23,511 bases of DNA from Larix sibirica (Eukaryota; Streptophyta; Pinopsida; Pinales; Pinaceae): NCBI GenBank assembly GCA_004151065.3, contig NWUY0300007060.1, positions 7,044 through 30,554 on the forward strand. The letters are read 5' to 3'. The notes beneath the pieces are model-generated. The model saw only the letters and a list, made by a program, of their open reading frames with translations, had not been told where the DNA came from and did not search any database. Position numbers and translations under genes: made by a program. This document shows positions 1 to 10,227 of this stretch, piece by piece. How positions within the stretch are numbered: position 1 is the first letter of the stretch; every line of letters begins with the position of its first letter.

Positions 1-65
1 TCAGTGGTGGTTCTCGGATGTTTCTTTATGAGAAGATTTCTTTAACAGCGCACCTGAATTGGTGA
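1..65 (+). CDS. possible C-terminal end of a gene entering from the left
   Basis: Frame 3 is open from the window edge to a TGA at 63-65 and would encode about 20 residues ending in HLNW. The first 250 bases are less AT-rich than what follows, and the 200 bases after the stop resemble a plant 3' UTR (T-rich, no long frame). I do not recognise the peptide, and a 20-codon open stretch can easily arise by chance. Nothing upstream is visible, so neither the exon boundary nor the gene family can be judged. Other readings are an intron or plain intergenic DNA; acceptor-like CAG and donor-like GTAAG motifs at about 225-256 would also fit an intron-exon region. Confidence 0.2.
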   Translation, partial: SGGSRMFLYEKISLTAHLNW

Positions 66-425
66 TGGCACTGTGAATGTATTGATGCTTGCAGTATTTA
101 TACAGGAACCCTTCATACACGTGTTCTTGGTGCTATATATTTCACTTCCATTTGTGCATAAATTTCGAATTATAGATTCATCATCTGGCTTTATAGATTT
201 TTTTTACTCGTTATTTCTTCAATTTGCAGCAAAAGAGTTTTTTTCTTCCACGTAAGCTTGGATTTTATGAATATGGAGTGGCTAAAAGCCTAAATATGAT
301 CAAGACCTAGTAATTCATAGAAGTTCTAAAAATTTGAGTGGTCAAAGACCATATTAGACAACAAAACTCTAATACCAATGAAAATGAAACGAACTACAAT
401 TCGTTCACTACAAACTCATCCAACA
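66..425. other. non-coding stretch, possible 3' flank
   Basis: A 60-codon open frame at 73-255 has no recognisable domain. The sequence becomes strongly AT-rich after about 260. A T-rich acceptor-like tract ending in TTGCAG lies near 217-230 and a GTAAGC donor-like motif near 252, so a tiny internal exon cannot be excluded. I see no other feature. Confidence 0.3.
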
Positions 426-577
426 TAAGTACAGTAAAAGACTATAATCCATAAGAGACAAATTAAATATTGAATAAGAATAATTGAAATGACAGAGATT
501 GAAATGAGAGGACCCATATATATATTTCCTAAAGGGGCACCTTGGTGACTATTCATGAAGGGTTATGACCTTTATAT

Positions 578-611
578 GGTGGTGGTGGTGATGATGATGA
601 TGATGATGATT
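578..611. repeat. compound GGT/GAT trinucleotide microsatellite
   Basis: Four GGT-phase repeats run directly into seven GAT-phase repeats, then grade into TTATTATG. The array is uninterrupted and is likely to be length-variable between individuals. Confidence 0.9.
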
Positions 612-765
612 ATTATGTTTACATATAAAGGAAAGTAATCTATAGGAGACAAATAAAATATTGAATAAGACTATTTAAGATGATATGAGATTTCAATGAG
701 AGGGCTATATATATATTCCCTACATGGGCAAATTGGTAACTATTCATGAAGAGTTATGACCATTA

Positions 766-766
766 G

Positions 767-799
<33 letters not shown>
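766..799. repeat. ATT trinucleotide microsatellite
   Basis: About eleven perfect ATT units at the end of the second ~190-bp repeat, in the position that holds the GGT/GAT array in the first repeat. Confidence 0.92.
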
Positions 800-800
800 T

Positions 801-3800
801 ACATATATATTATGTTCGTTACATCAACCAAATAGGTGGTTTAATTAAAATAATATAATAAAGTGTGAATGCAAACAAAGTTAGACAAATTGACCGAAAT
901 TCTAATGTCAGGTAGAGTTAGCAAAATGAAGTAGGAAAGACAGAAAGAAGACAATAGGAGATGAAATTCAAACACCAAGTTCATGACGAGGCAAACGTTG
1001 ATATGACAAAAGCATTTAAAACACGATGAAATCTTAGCATAATATTGAAAGGGATAAACAAACGAAATTAGCCTCCAAAACTAGATAAGTTGACGGAGAA
1101 GATATGTAGCAACAAGGAGCATTCCAAAATTAACCAAATCTTCAGAATATTACAACTATTGCATAGCTACCCAAATTCACCTCTAGGTTTCCAAGCGACC
1201 TAACAGAGGTATACAACATTGAGGTCTAACATAGTGAAGGCAATAGCTACAATGCCAAAATAGAACCACTCTTGGCTCAAATTTGGTAAAAAACACCAAG
1301 AGATCCAACAAATATTGGAAGAATAAGATAAATTGAGTAAAATATTTGGTTAATCGATATGCATGATTATCCAAACCCAAGACCCAAGCATTATAGTTAG
1401 AGGTTGAAAACTAACAAATAGAGGAAAATACTTGATGCTGGGATCACACCCACACCCACACTGATTCATCCCATCCACGTGATGGAAATCCATGGGAACA
1501 CAGAGTATCTAACAATGATTTGGGATATCAATAGGAATAATGGGAAACTAGCACCAAGGAAAAACCTGAATATACTAAAGTCATATTACTCCACCCCCAA
1601 CGAATAACTTAGGATTGTCACCTCTTAATGTAGAACCAAATGACTAGATAATACCAAGATATTATGGGAAAACATAAACAATAAGTACTGGAACTGTACA
1701 AATAATCCCAATAGTGAGGGTTCATGTGGAATAGTAGTGACCTAGAGTGGGAATCAAATAAAAGTGTCATTTAGAAACACATTGAGACTTCATTTGATGC
1801 CACACAACTGGTTTAAATAAATAATTGTTATGTCAAATACCTCAACCAAGTCTTGGTTGTTTATAGTATTTCAACACTATATAGTAGTAACTGCCACTGC
1901 AAAAGGTTCAATAATGTTCAACAAAATTCATCAATGCTTTAAAGTATAACACCAAATGATTAAACAATAATACAAAAATTAATTATTCAAGTTACGGAAA
2001 AAGCAAAGTAGTTCTATCTCTTACAAACAACAATCGAGAGTACTCTTTGATGCCTTTGGGAGGCATTCTCCAGAACACCAATAGAAATAGACAGTTTTAG
2101 TAAGGATCCAACTACTAGTGGGATTGGGTTAATAAAAGAGGAATCATTGAAGTTTCACTCAACATCATTGGAATAGGTGAAAGACCTACATGACATCACT
2201 CTTTAGGCATGGAAATTAAGACCTAAAAGGGATGCACTGACAAAAAAGAACATGCACTTCCTATGAAGACTACAAATTTGGATGTTTAACCTATTCGACC
2301 TATTGAAGATGCCCCATTAGGTAAGACTTGGCAAGTATTTTGCAACCAATTTTGATGCAAAAATGTAGCTACTATAAGGAAAAGTTGATGACTTGGGCTC
2401 CCTAATAAGGACCCTAGAAAGAAGTAGGGTCGAAATGGAAGCAACAATATAATAAGCCTTGGAGATACAAAACCAAATGGGGGTTTTCTTATTTGTTGAT
2501 GAAGAAGACGATACCCAAATTCACGAAATCCTTGATGCAAATGGGGCTGAAAGTTACTTTCAGGAAAAGGTAAAAAAATGTTCAATCACAAATGAAAGAT
2601 GCATCTATCTCAACATCCAAATGTAATCCAAAACATTGAGGTTCAATAGGAAATGGAATGAAAAGCTATGCATGGTACTTAGTGAATTAGATGGGTTTGA
2701 ATATCGATGTGATATTATCATGGCACATACACCAAGTTTGCTTGAACTAAATGCTCAATCTGCTTGGACATTGAACCAAGAATTGTTTGAAGCAAATAAG
2801 ACAATGAGCAAAAGCAGTTAGTAGACATATAGCTATTGGACACTAGAAACAACAAAATAGTTAAGTGACAATTTGATCATACAAGTCGATGTTGGGTATG
2901 TATACACCCCAGGTTTTGTAATTAAAACCCATAAGGTATGAAGTCAAACAATTTAATAAAATATTATGCATGATCAAATATTGATAAGATCAAACAAGCT
3001 ATTAGATAGGGTGGATGTTCAAGATTAACCTTGCCACTTGACTCTTGGCTATAACGAGGCCTAGTCTCAAGTTGTATATGTTAGCTATTATCTTCATTTG
3101 GATTTAAGTTATCAATTGTATCATTGTACTATTGTTCCTTTAAATAGGCTCTTGTTCCTCTAAATATAATTAAGCTCTTTCATTTGACAATGGGATTTCC
3201 TCCTAGTACTTAAGTCTCCCTTTTAAATATTGGCTTTTTATTGTGTTTGTTATTAATGTTTATATTATTTCATTCTTGATATTTTCTTTGGCGATAATAT
3301 CATTGATTCCATTGCTAACTTAAGAATAGCTTATAGTAAATATGGTTACTTTTTTAGTATGTTTGTGTTATCATCCACTAACATGCTTGGTCATGAAGGT
3401 AAATTGTTGATATTTTACAGGTTGATTCCTTTTAAAACCTAACATGTCTTTGTTTAATGCTTTGTGTTTTAAATTATGTGTTTGCAAGAAAGGATATGAA
3501 GCGACAAGAAAAATTTGGAGGACTCAACTCAACATTGAGATATATTTTCTTTTTGTCGCTCCAACACAATTATAGAATAGTGAAACAAGTTAGCCCAAAA
3601 CTGATATAACAGAAGCAAATAATACAAATCTAGGAATATATATAGAGCAATATGGTGTGCGTCTAGGTATTGACTAGTTTTAAAATTTGGTTTCAATGGG
3701 AGGGTTGAACATGGATTTATGAGAGCCAAACAAATAATACATATTTATCCTAAAGGCTTGACAAAATCATTGCATGATAATTGCTTCATGGAATAAACCT

Positions 3801-3990
3801 AAGCACATTGATCTTTTGACCTTTAAGGAATTGATCCTTCCCATGTCTAAAACCAAACAAAGCATGGGCTTATGGTTTAGGAAGAAAGTCATAATGACAA
3901 TTGGAAAATACCAACAAATGGACATAGGTTTGAAACCAATACTCTCGAAAGAAGCTTGCAAGCTAATGTTAGTAAATACTAAATAGTTTC
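801..3990. other. AT-rich non-coding DNA, no supported gene
   Basis: Only short open frames (at most 99 codons) occur on either strand, none with a motif I recognise, and they overlap on opposite strands at 3767-3986. Stretches near 2290-2820 and 3774-3986 have fewer stops than their surroundings and could be the remains of an old transposon coding region, but no protein signature survives to name it. No tRNA, rRNA or terminal repeat structure is visible. Confidence 0.4.
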
Positions 3991-3997
3991 AATTGGG

Positions 3998-4060
3998 TAT
4001 AGAGCTTGGGTGGTTAAGAGTAGAAGTTGTTTTCCTATCCACCCAAGGTCAAATTTTGTC
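3998..4060 (+). mobile_element. weak tRNA-like/SINE-like trace
   Basis: A TAGAGCTTGGGTGGTTAAGA stretch (3999-4018) resembles the D-arm/A-box region of plant tRNA-derived SINEs. About 40 bases later AAGGTCAAATT (4045-4055) resembles a degenerate B box. The spacing is right, but both boxes deviate from consensus, no A-rich tail or target duplication was found, and the element's end is unclear. Treat this as a hint only. Confidence 0.2.
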
Positions 4061-5545
4061 TATGACATGTTTTCCTCTCATGGTCTAATTGGGGATAGCA
4101 AGGTGCACCAATCTCACTCTCCCTTAAGTGCTTAAGCATGGGCCAAGATGTTTCCAAACATTTTAAGCCTAAGGTGTTAGATCAACTAGTTATCACCAAT
4201 GTTGTTGGGAATTTGGCCAGTTTTACATTGACAAGTGCTTGGTTTGAATTCACTTGGTGAGGAACACTAGTCGATGCATATAGGTTTACTAGGGATGTCA
4301 TCCACGAATGTCGAGAAGCATATGTTGAATTTTTCCATGAGATTTCCCTTGGGAAAAAATACTAAAGATTTGTCACCATTCTTAAATACTCAAAAACACA
4401 AATATTCTAAACTTGAAGAAAAATTTATGAGAGAAACCAAATGTTTGAAAAAATTTCAAGTGCAAAATGCACTTTTCCATTGCAGAAAACGAAAGGTTGA
4501 TATCAATTCCAAGCCAAAGTTAGTTGCATGGAAAATAAATGGAGTGAGGTTTTGAATGTTGTTCTAGTTGATATTGTGAAGGAAAAAATCTTGACATATA
4601 TTGGGCAATGGAATCAAAGTTGGCAATGGTTCTCTTTTGTTCACCACCACCCAAAATAAGAGCTTACGACTAATATCAAAAAAATGGAATAGTCTTGCAT
4701 GTTAGTAAAATATAAGGTCAACCTTAGTACATGTTTATGACTTATTTAAAGTAATGCTTAGTATAAGCTTGTGATGAACCTATTAGCTAAACTATTCTTG
4801 AATGGAAGTGAACAATCCACCTTATGATTTCAAACTAAAAAAATTTAAAATTTCCACATTCATATTAAAGCTATCAAGACTTTGGACAATTCCAACAATC
4901 AAATACTACTTGTATATACCAATAACAAAAAGCAATGGAGCTTGCATCCTACAAAGTGCTACAATGGCTCTAATTTTGTTAAGGTATAACTTCACGCTCT
5001 TTTTGAAGTTAACTTCCTCCATGTTGTTGCAATACCCTTATCTTGGTGTTTTCTTAAGCAAGTAATGATTGAAGGTTTAGTTGTAGATAGGAAAAATAGT
5101 ATGAAAGAATATAGCATTGAAGAGAAACAAGTGCATGCCATTTCTTGTAGGTAGAGAACTATGGAGTTCACACCATTGCATATTGTCCCTTGCAATGAGA
5201 GAGAATTTGAAATAGAATTGTTGCATTGTTTCAATGCGGTTGATGATATGAAAAAACTAATGTGCTAATAGAAATTTAGAGGTTGTAAGAAAGCCTGAAT
5301 ACATTTCTGATTTCTGTCATTGCATGAATAAATGTGAAGCACTTGTTCAAACGTAACAATATCGCCTTAATATTTATAAGAATATTCTAATGTGACCAGA
5401 TTTTGTGATGTACAATAGAAGCCAAGGCATGCATTACAATGCAACAAAATATAATATTATTTGATTGCATACTTTAATGAAACTATTAATACATATTATA
5501 AAATAAATTGGAAAAAATAAAAACTTTGGTGGTTATGAGGGCAAG
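4061..5545. other. AT-rich non-coding DNA with short unrecognised ORFs
   Basis: The largest open frame is 93 codons at 4274-4555 (+). Its product is rich in Lys and Phe and shows no domain, transmembrane segment or repeat that I recognise. An 87-codon frame at 4802-5065 overlaps an antisense one of 80 codons. These may be remnants of a decayed element or chance frames; nothing supports an active gene. Confidence 0.35.
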
Positions 5546-5679
5546 GAAATAAGCATCAAAATTAGTTACAAACATTGGAAACAAATGAACAACAAAGAAA
5601 ACATGAACAAAAGAAATAAGCATGAAAATTAGTGACTAACATTGGAAAAGTGAATAACAAAGGAAATGACAACAAACAT
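5546..5679. repeat. 67-bp tandem duplication
   Basis: GAAATAAGCAT starts both units, at 5546 and 5613. The units share the order GAAATAAGCAT, AAAATTAGT, AACATTGGAAA and AACAAAG, with scattered mismatches. The surroundings are very A-rich. Confidence 0.7.
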
Positions 5680-5983
5680 TCTTCATGTTCTGGTCTACCA
5701 TAATCTATCAAAAACACAACATTACATTGAATATAAACAAAACAAATTTTAAGATATGAATGAGAAATTTTCTAAATGAAAGAGACAAATTTAAACTAAT
5801 AAATTGTCAAAAGAACAAAAAAGATGTCTTTGCTTATGACATGCAAATTTGAAACAAGTGACAACAAGAGCAAAAAATGACAAAAAAAATACATTAGATA
5901 ATAGATATTATTATTTTTTAACCATTGCAAAAAAGAAAAGGATAATTCTTTCTATGCTTATAAGTTCATAAATGTGCACTAAA

Positions 5984-6001
5984 AATGTCACAACAAAAAT
6001 G
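5984..6001 (+). repeat. left target-site duplication of the LINE
   Basis: The 18-bp string aatgtcacaacaaaaatg here is repeated exactly at 6888-6905, directly after the element's A-tail. Allowing one mismatch, the match extends left to 5981 and right to 6005. The A run at its left edge fits L1-type endonuclease nicking at a T-rich/A site on the opposite strand. Confidence 0.85.
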
Positions 6002-6681
6002 CTTTCAAGATTATTGTTATCATTGGTTTCACTTAGCTCCCTTGTACAAAGAATTATCTCTTTTTGTTATTTGGGAAGTTTGGAAGGCGAGGAATAAGGC
6101 TATCTTTGATGATAGCAAACCTTCAAGATATCTTGTTAGTACAAAAGTTTGTTCATCCTTTCTCGAGTTTTATAAGAAGAAGCCTCCAACTAAACCGAGA
6201 ATTTTTAGGCTAATTCAGTTGGATGACTTTACATATTTTGGCTTCTTTGATGGAGCAACCCAAGGTGGTTGGTGTGGGGACAATATGATGCTACATGTGA
6301 GGTCTCGTCACTATGCAAATGTGGTTTGGGAAAGGCACGAATACTAAGGCAGAGCTGATGGCTCTTTGGGGACTAGTTTGGGTGGCAAAACGTAAAGGAA
6401 TTTTCTGTCTCAGGATTTTTTATGATTCATGGGTGATGATAGATTGGGAGGAAGGAATTTATGGACTTCGAGTGACACAATTGGAGCAATGGACTGATTG
6501 GGTTCAAGAGCTTATATGTGTTTTTTGCTCTATCTCCTTCGTCCATATCTATAGGGAACTTAAACATCAGGCGGATTCCTTATCAAAATCTGCTACTAGG
6601 CCTTTGTATGGATTTATCTTTTTCGAAGACATTGTTGATAACAGTGTTGTGGATTCGGGCTCCTTTTTTTTAATTTTTTGA
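6002..6681 (+). pseudogene. LINE ORF2 C-terminus with RNase H domain, frameshifted
   Basis: Plant LINE ORF2 proteins often end in an RNase H domain that degrades the RNA strand of the RNA-DNA hybrid. Here the first frame (to a TAA at 6345-6347) carries the first catalytic Asp in an F-F-D-G-A motif (codon 6249-6251). The frame then changes near 6312-6342, and the second frame (to a TGA at 6679-6681) carries the Glu in K-A-E-L (6352-6354), the Asp in Y-D-S (6424-6426) and the last Asp in H-Q-A-D-S-L-S-K (6574-6576). All four acidic positions are thus present but split by a one-frame shift around a TTTGGG run. The ATG at 5985 lies in the target-site duplication, not in the element, so it is not a real start. 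Confidence 0.8.
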
Positions 6682-6877
6682 AGCCTTCTAGACTTGCTTG
6701 GTTGATGGTTCTTTTGTATTTATATATAGGACTAGTTGTATCCCTAGGGGAAAGGTTATGTTTTTATATGAGTGTTTCTCTCATTGTAAATATGTTTTGG
6801 GCCAAGATAGCCTCTAGATATGATCTTTGTAACTTTTATTATATATATAATAACAAGTTACTACTTTTTCAATTTTG

Positions 6878-6886
6878 AAAAAAAAA
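6878..6886 (+). other. A-tail of the LINE
   Basis: Nine consecutive A residues follow the T-rich 3' UTR and are separated by one C from the right target-site duplication. The C at 6887 may be a mutation within a longer duplication, because the matching left base at 5983 is A. Confidence 0.8.
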
Positions 6887-6887
6887 C

Positions 6888-6905
6888 AATGTCACAACAA
6901 AAATG
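6888..6905 (+). repeat. right target-site duplication of the LINE
   Basis: Exact 18-bp copy of 5984-6001, placed immediately after the A-tail. Confidence 0.85.
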
Positions 6906-7395
6906 TTTTAGGAGTGAAATGGTAATCTTAAAGTTCCTTGATATGAAGGACTATATTGTCCACCAATATTTTGAAACAACTATGTAGGAGCAAGATTTGT
7001 AACTTCAACAAATTTGGCTAGATGTCCTCCTCATATTTAGCATAAGAGATTGCAACGAGTTGCGAGAATAATGTTTTTAGGCTTTCACAAATTCCAATTA
7101 AAAATGTTCTTTTATTTTTCCATTGTGGATAGTAATCTTGAGCATATTAGAATGGTGTGTCCTCGTTTCAATGACCATAATGAGATAATCCATTTGGTAG
7201 AATATAAGGAACCATAATCAAATGGTTGCACACTACTCAAAATGGTTCAAATGGTGGTGTTATACTATCCATAGGTGGAATAAGATCATTATGCACAATG
7301 TGTTCAATTAAAAACCATGACAAGAATATTTAGAGGATAATATTCAAATTTAAATGTTGGGGAAAGGAAAGGTAGCATAAAAGCACCCAACATTG
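6906..7395. other. non-coding DNA, nothing recognised
   Basis: No open frame of note, no repeat and no RNA-gene signature was seen between the LINE and the foldback element. Confidence 0.4.
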
Positions 7396-7397
7396 TA

Positions 7398-7732
7398 ATG
7401 TACCTAAGGAGGATAATATTGGGTACTTAGTGAAGTAACCAAGGGTGATAGTGAATGTAATGTGGCCATATTCTTGGAATAGACCCGCTTGGTAGTGGTG
7501 GATAATAAATAGGTCCATAACGTATTTAGAATGAATAATAGGGGGGTAGATGGCATAGATCACAAGGAATACTTATGTGGATTCACTATTATATTATTAA
7601 TTCTAAGTACTAATGGGATTGTTTATTACCCACCAACTACCAAGAGGGCCTATTCCATGAATATGACTACATTACATTCTCTATCCCCTTTGGTACCTCC
7701 CTAAGTACCCCATATACTCTCCCTAAGTACAT
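7398..7732. mobile_element. foldback/MITE-like element with long inverted arms
   Basis: The left arm (about 7398-7540) and right arm (about 7580-7732) are imperfect reverse complements along nearly their whole length: ATGTAC and CTTAG blocks, GAATGTAATGT, CATATTC, GGAATAG, CTTGGTAGT and TAATAAA all recur inverted and in order, at roughly 80% identity by eye. A loop of about 40 bases remains. The outer ends are ATGTAC and GTACAT, each flanked by TA, which would fit the TA target duplication of Tc1/mariner-type MITEs. The ends are not the usual Stowaway consensus, and no transposase is encoded. An apparent 77-codon antisense frame inside it is a by-product. A very old inverted duplication is the alternative. 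Confidence 0.65.
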
Positions 7733-8340
7733 TAAAAACATGAAGAAAAAAAAATCAAAACTAGAAAATGAGAATGAAGCTATAGGAGTTTAATTGCATT
7801 GTAAAAAGCACAAAAAAATGATAGTAGGAACAATAAGAAAATGCATATGCCTTAATAAAAAAGTGAATATTGATAAACTAATCATTTCCAATCTTGACAA
7901 CGTCAATCTATAAATGTCACCAAACCCACTAACATTTTACATTTATTAATATGTTTACATTTATTAATATGCACTTCAATTTGCAAGTATATGCTCTACT
8001 ACCACAAGAGAGAAAACAAAATAGAATTTGGAAAACAAGAAAATAAAAAAAGAGTCAAGTTGGAGGGGCACAAATGCAATAAAGTTTGTGCATGAAAATT
8101 TTGTTTTTCATAACTAAAATCAATAAACAAAATTTATCCATCCTTACACAGTTTTCAAGCTTTTCAAAAGCAATCCAAAATCTAATTTCTTGCATACCAT
8201 TTCTTTTCAAGACGGTGAGAAAGACAACTTTGTCTATGAGCTTAAAAATAGCCAAAGGAGGGCCTCCGACAGTAGAAACTAGAAACTAAACCAATTGTGA
8301 AGAGTCAAGTATTAAGGCCTCCTCTCTTGAGGTCAAATTA
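7733..8340. other. A-rich non-coding DNA
   Basis: Only overlapping short frames on opposite strands occur (about 8055-8289). It contains a perfect 18-bp tandem repeat, listed separately. Confidence 0.4.
7936..7971. repeat. perfect 18-bp tandem repeat, two units
   Basis: The unit tttacatttattaatatg occurs at 7936-7953 and again at 7954-7971 without mismatch. Confidence 0.9.
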
Positions 8341-8344
8341 GACA

Positions 8345-8960
8345 ACAATGAGGGAACACAAAACTCCTACAAAACCCTAATCATTAATACCATGCATCCA
8401 CAAAATATTTTTTTTGCTTTGTTATCAAATCCAAGAGCTAACTAATAATATACTAAGCTTGGAAAAACCAAAATGTTGAGACACTCACCTCGGTTTATGA
8501 GCTCAAAGCCAACATTAAAAGGCTTGCTCAAAATAAATGAGGGAAAATACACCTCTATCTTTTCCATGCCACAACTTTTGCTATAATACAAAGATGTAAT
8601 ATGCAAGGTTAATTCATCGGTCCAATACCATACACAAAACTAGAGGGGGGATAAGAAAGAGCTACAAAACCCTAGGACATTAATTAGAAGCATACACAAA
8701 TAGCAAGCAATATCTTGTTTTTAAAACCTCAAACTATACCAAATCAAAGAAACCGAGGAACTCACCAAAATTTCCTAGCTCCAATCCAACTGTTGAAGAT
8801 TAATTGGTTGTCCCAACACCATACATGAAACCACATGAATTTCAAAGAATCAAGAAACCTTTAAGATGACAATGAACCCAAACAAAACCATCATTCCCAT
8901 ACATGCACTAGGCCAATCCAACACATGAAATTATTGCTCAATAACATGTACAACTAAACC
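8345..8960. repeat. diverged ~270-295-bp direct duplication
   Basis: CTACAAAACCCTA occurs at 8367 and 8662, each followed by a CATTAAT block. ACTCACC with a nearby CCGAGG/CCTCGG and a GAGCTC/TAGCTCC block recur about 270-295 bp apart. Conservation is patchy, so unit limits are approximate. No coding potential was seen. Confidence 0.4.
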
Positions 8961-9129
8961 AATATTGAGGCTCATGTTGTTCCCTATCCTTGTTTGCAGG
9001 AAAAAAGAACCTATCAACCCATGGAAACTCAAGCAAAGGAAATTACCAAGCAACCCAACATAGGAAACAACCAATAAAACCGTGGAAATTCAAACAACAA
9101 CAATTAACCTATGTAACCTAAGCCGACAT

Positions 9130-9915
9130 TTACCCTAGTCTTTAAGTGAAAAACTAGGTGGGAAGGAGCCAATTTTTCCTAATGCAAACTATTCGAGAAA
9201 AATGAATGCTATGGAATCATGCACAAACCATGAACTAGAGCTAGCCTCAATTACCATGCACAACTTCTGATATTGGGAAGGTGACATCTAAAATCAAGGC
9301 CAATCTCTAAGTTAAAAAACAAATTTGTTCTATGCAAGCTATGAGAAAAATGAATGCAAGCGATGAGAGCGGAAAGATAAATTCAGTAACACATAGAGCA
9401 TTAGAAGATGCAGGAGCGACAAACCCACGCATAACTTCAAGGATTGGAAATCCAACAACCAAAACCAAGTCTACTCTCTAAGCACAAGACCAAATTCACT
9501 CAATGCAAGCTATGAGGAAAGCAAATGCCATCTATGAGAATTTTGAGGGACTAAGCATGATACCAAATCTATCATCATCCAACGTCATGCACAACTTCAA
9601 GGATTAGAAAGGAAAAAACCAAAACCAAGTCTAGTCTCTAAGCACAAATAATAGGAACAAAAAACCATTACACATAAGCAAGAACAATAAACCCATTAAT
9701 TCACCTAATATTGCAAGCTATGAAGAAAAAAATATAATAAAAAAATTGAGGGACATAGAACAATACTTAACCAACCTTATTTATTACCATGCACAATTTC
9801 AAAAAGTGGAAAACCATGAGCCAAAACCAAGTCTAGTCTCTTAACAAAAAAATCAAATTCACTCAATACAAACTACCACGAAAACAAATACAAACTATGA
9901 AAATTTTGAAAAATA
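9130..9915. repeat. degenerate tandem array of ~155-205-bp units
   Basis: At least four related units can be followed by an anchor like CATGCACAACTTCAAGGATT, at 9255, 9426, 9586 and 9788. The anchor is followed by CCAAAACCAAGTCTAGTCTCTAAG, a CAAATTCACTCAATGCAAGC block, CTATGA, AAATG and a GAATTTTGAGGGAC block. An incomplete earlier unit seems to begin near 9130. Units differ in length (171, 160 and 202 bp between anchors) and by many substitutions, as expected of an old array or a decayed element with internal repeats. No reading frame runs through it. Confidence 0.65.
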
Positions 9916-10227
9916 ACTCATCATTTATCCTTGCTTATACACAAAGATAAGTGACTCAAACATTAAACAGAGGAAAAATAATTAAACTCTCCAACATCCT
10001 GAACATCATTCCCATGTCTTTTTTTCCTAAAATGGTCTAATCTTGTCACCCCACACAATGAAAAAAGCATAAAAAACCATTAAGTAAAACTTTTGATTTT
10101 GATCTCATATATTTGAATCGAGAATAGCGAGGTGCTTTTTGCATCAAGAATGTAACATTACCAATTAAAAAAAACAATTCATGTTCGCTCATATAATAAA
10201 AAAATAAAAACAAATAAAAAGTAAGTA

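Larger units (their letters stand above)
426..800. repeat. two diverged ~190-bp direct repeats, each ending in a microsatellite
   Basis: Unit 1 (about 426-617) and unit 2 (about 622-800) share ordered blocks: an ATAAGAGACAAAT-like block, then ATTGAATAAGA, then ATGAGAGG, an ATATATAT tract, and ACTATTCATGAAG followed by GTTATGACC. They are clearly related but carry many substitutions and small indels, so the duplication is old. Each unit ends just after GTTATGACC in a different trinucleotide array: GGT then GAT in unit 1, ATT in unit 2. The shared position suggests that a single ancestral array expanded differently after duplication. Confidence 0.75.
6002..6887 (+). mobile_element. 5'-truncated L1-type LINE retrotransposon
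   Basis: This ~885-bp insertion has the hallmarks of target-primed reverse transcription: an exact 18-bp target-site duplication on both sides (5984-6001 and 6888-6905), a 9-base A-tail (6878-6886) at the right end, and severe 5' truncation so that only the 3' end of ORF2 and the 3' UTR remain. The coding part holds the region after reverse transcriptase, with a W-x-x-W-K-A-R-N-like segment common upstream of the RNase H domain in plant LINEs, then the RNase H domain. The 3' UTR (about 6682-6877) is T-rich with a TATATATA tract. Endonuclease and reverse transcriptase are absent, so the copy cannot move by itself. The unmutated duplications suggest a fairly recent insertion. Confidence 0.85.

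Noticed and set aside
1441-1500. Cluster of CACACCCACACCCACAC and CCACGTGATGG as a promoter
   Set aside because: There is a CACGTG core but no coding exon, TATA motif or composition shift nearby.
3767-3986. Overlapping 64-70-codon frames on both strands
   Set aside because: No motif on either strand, and mutual overlap is expected by chance in low-stop DNA.
5985-6001. ATG at 5985 as the start of an RNase H protein
   Set aside because: The ATG lies inside the target-site duplication of the LINE and so belongs to the host DNA, not to the element's coding sequence.
7330-7563. 77-codon antisense frame
   Set aside because: It lies mostly in one arm of the foldback element; no protein motif.
9130-9915. 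Could the repeat array be a CRISPR?
   Set aside because: Units are 160-200 bp, diverged, with no short constant repeat and spacer pattern, and the context is a plant nuclear genome.
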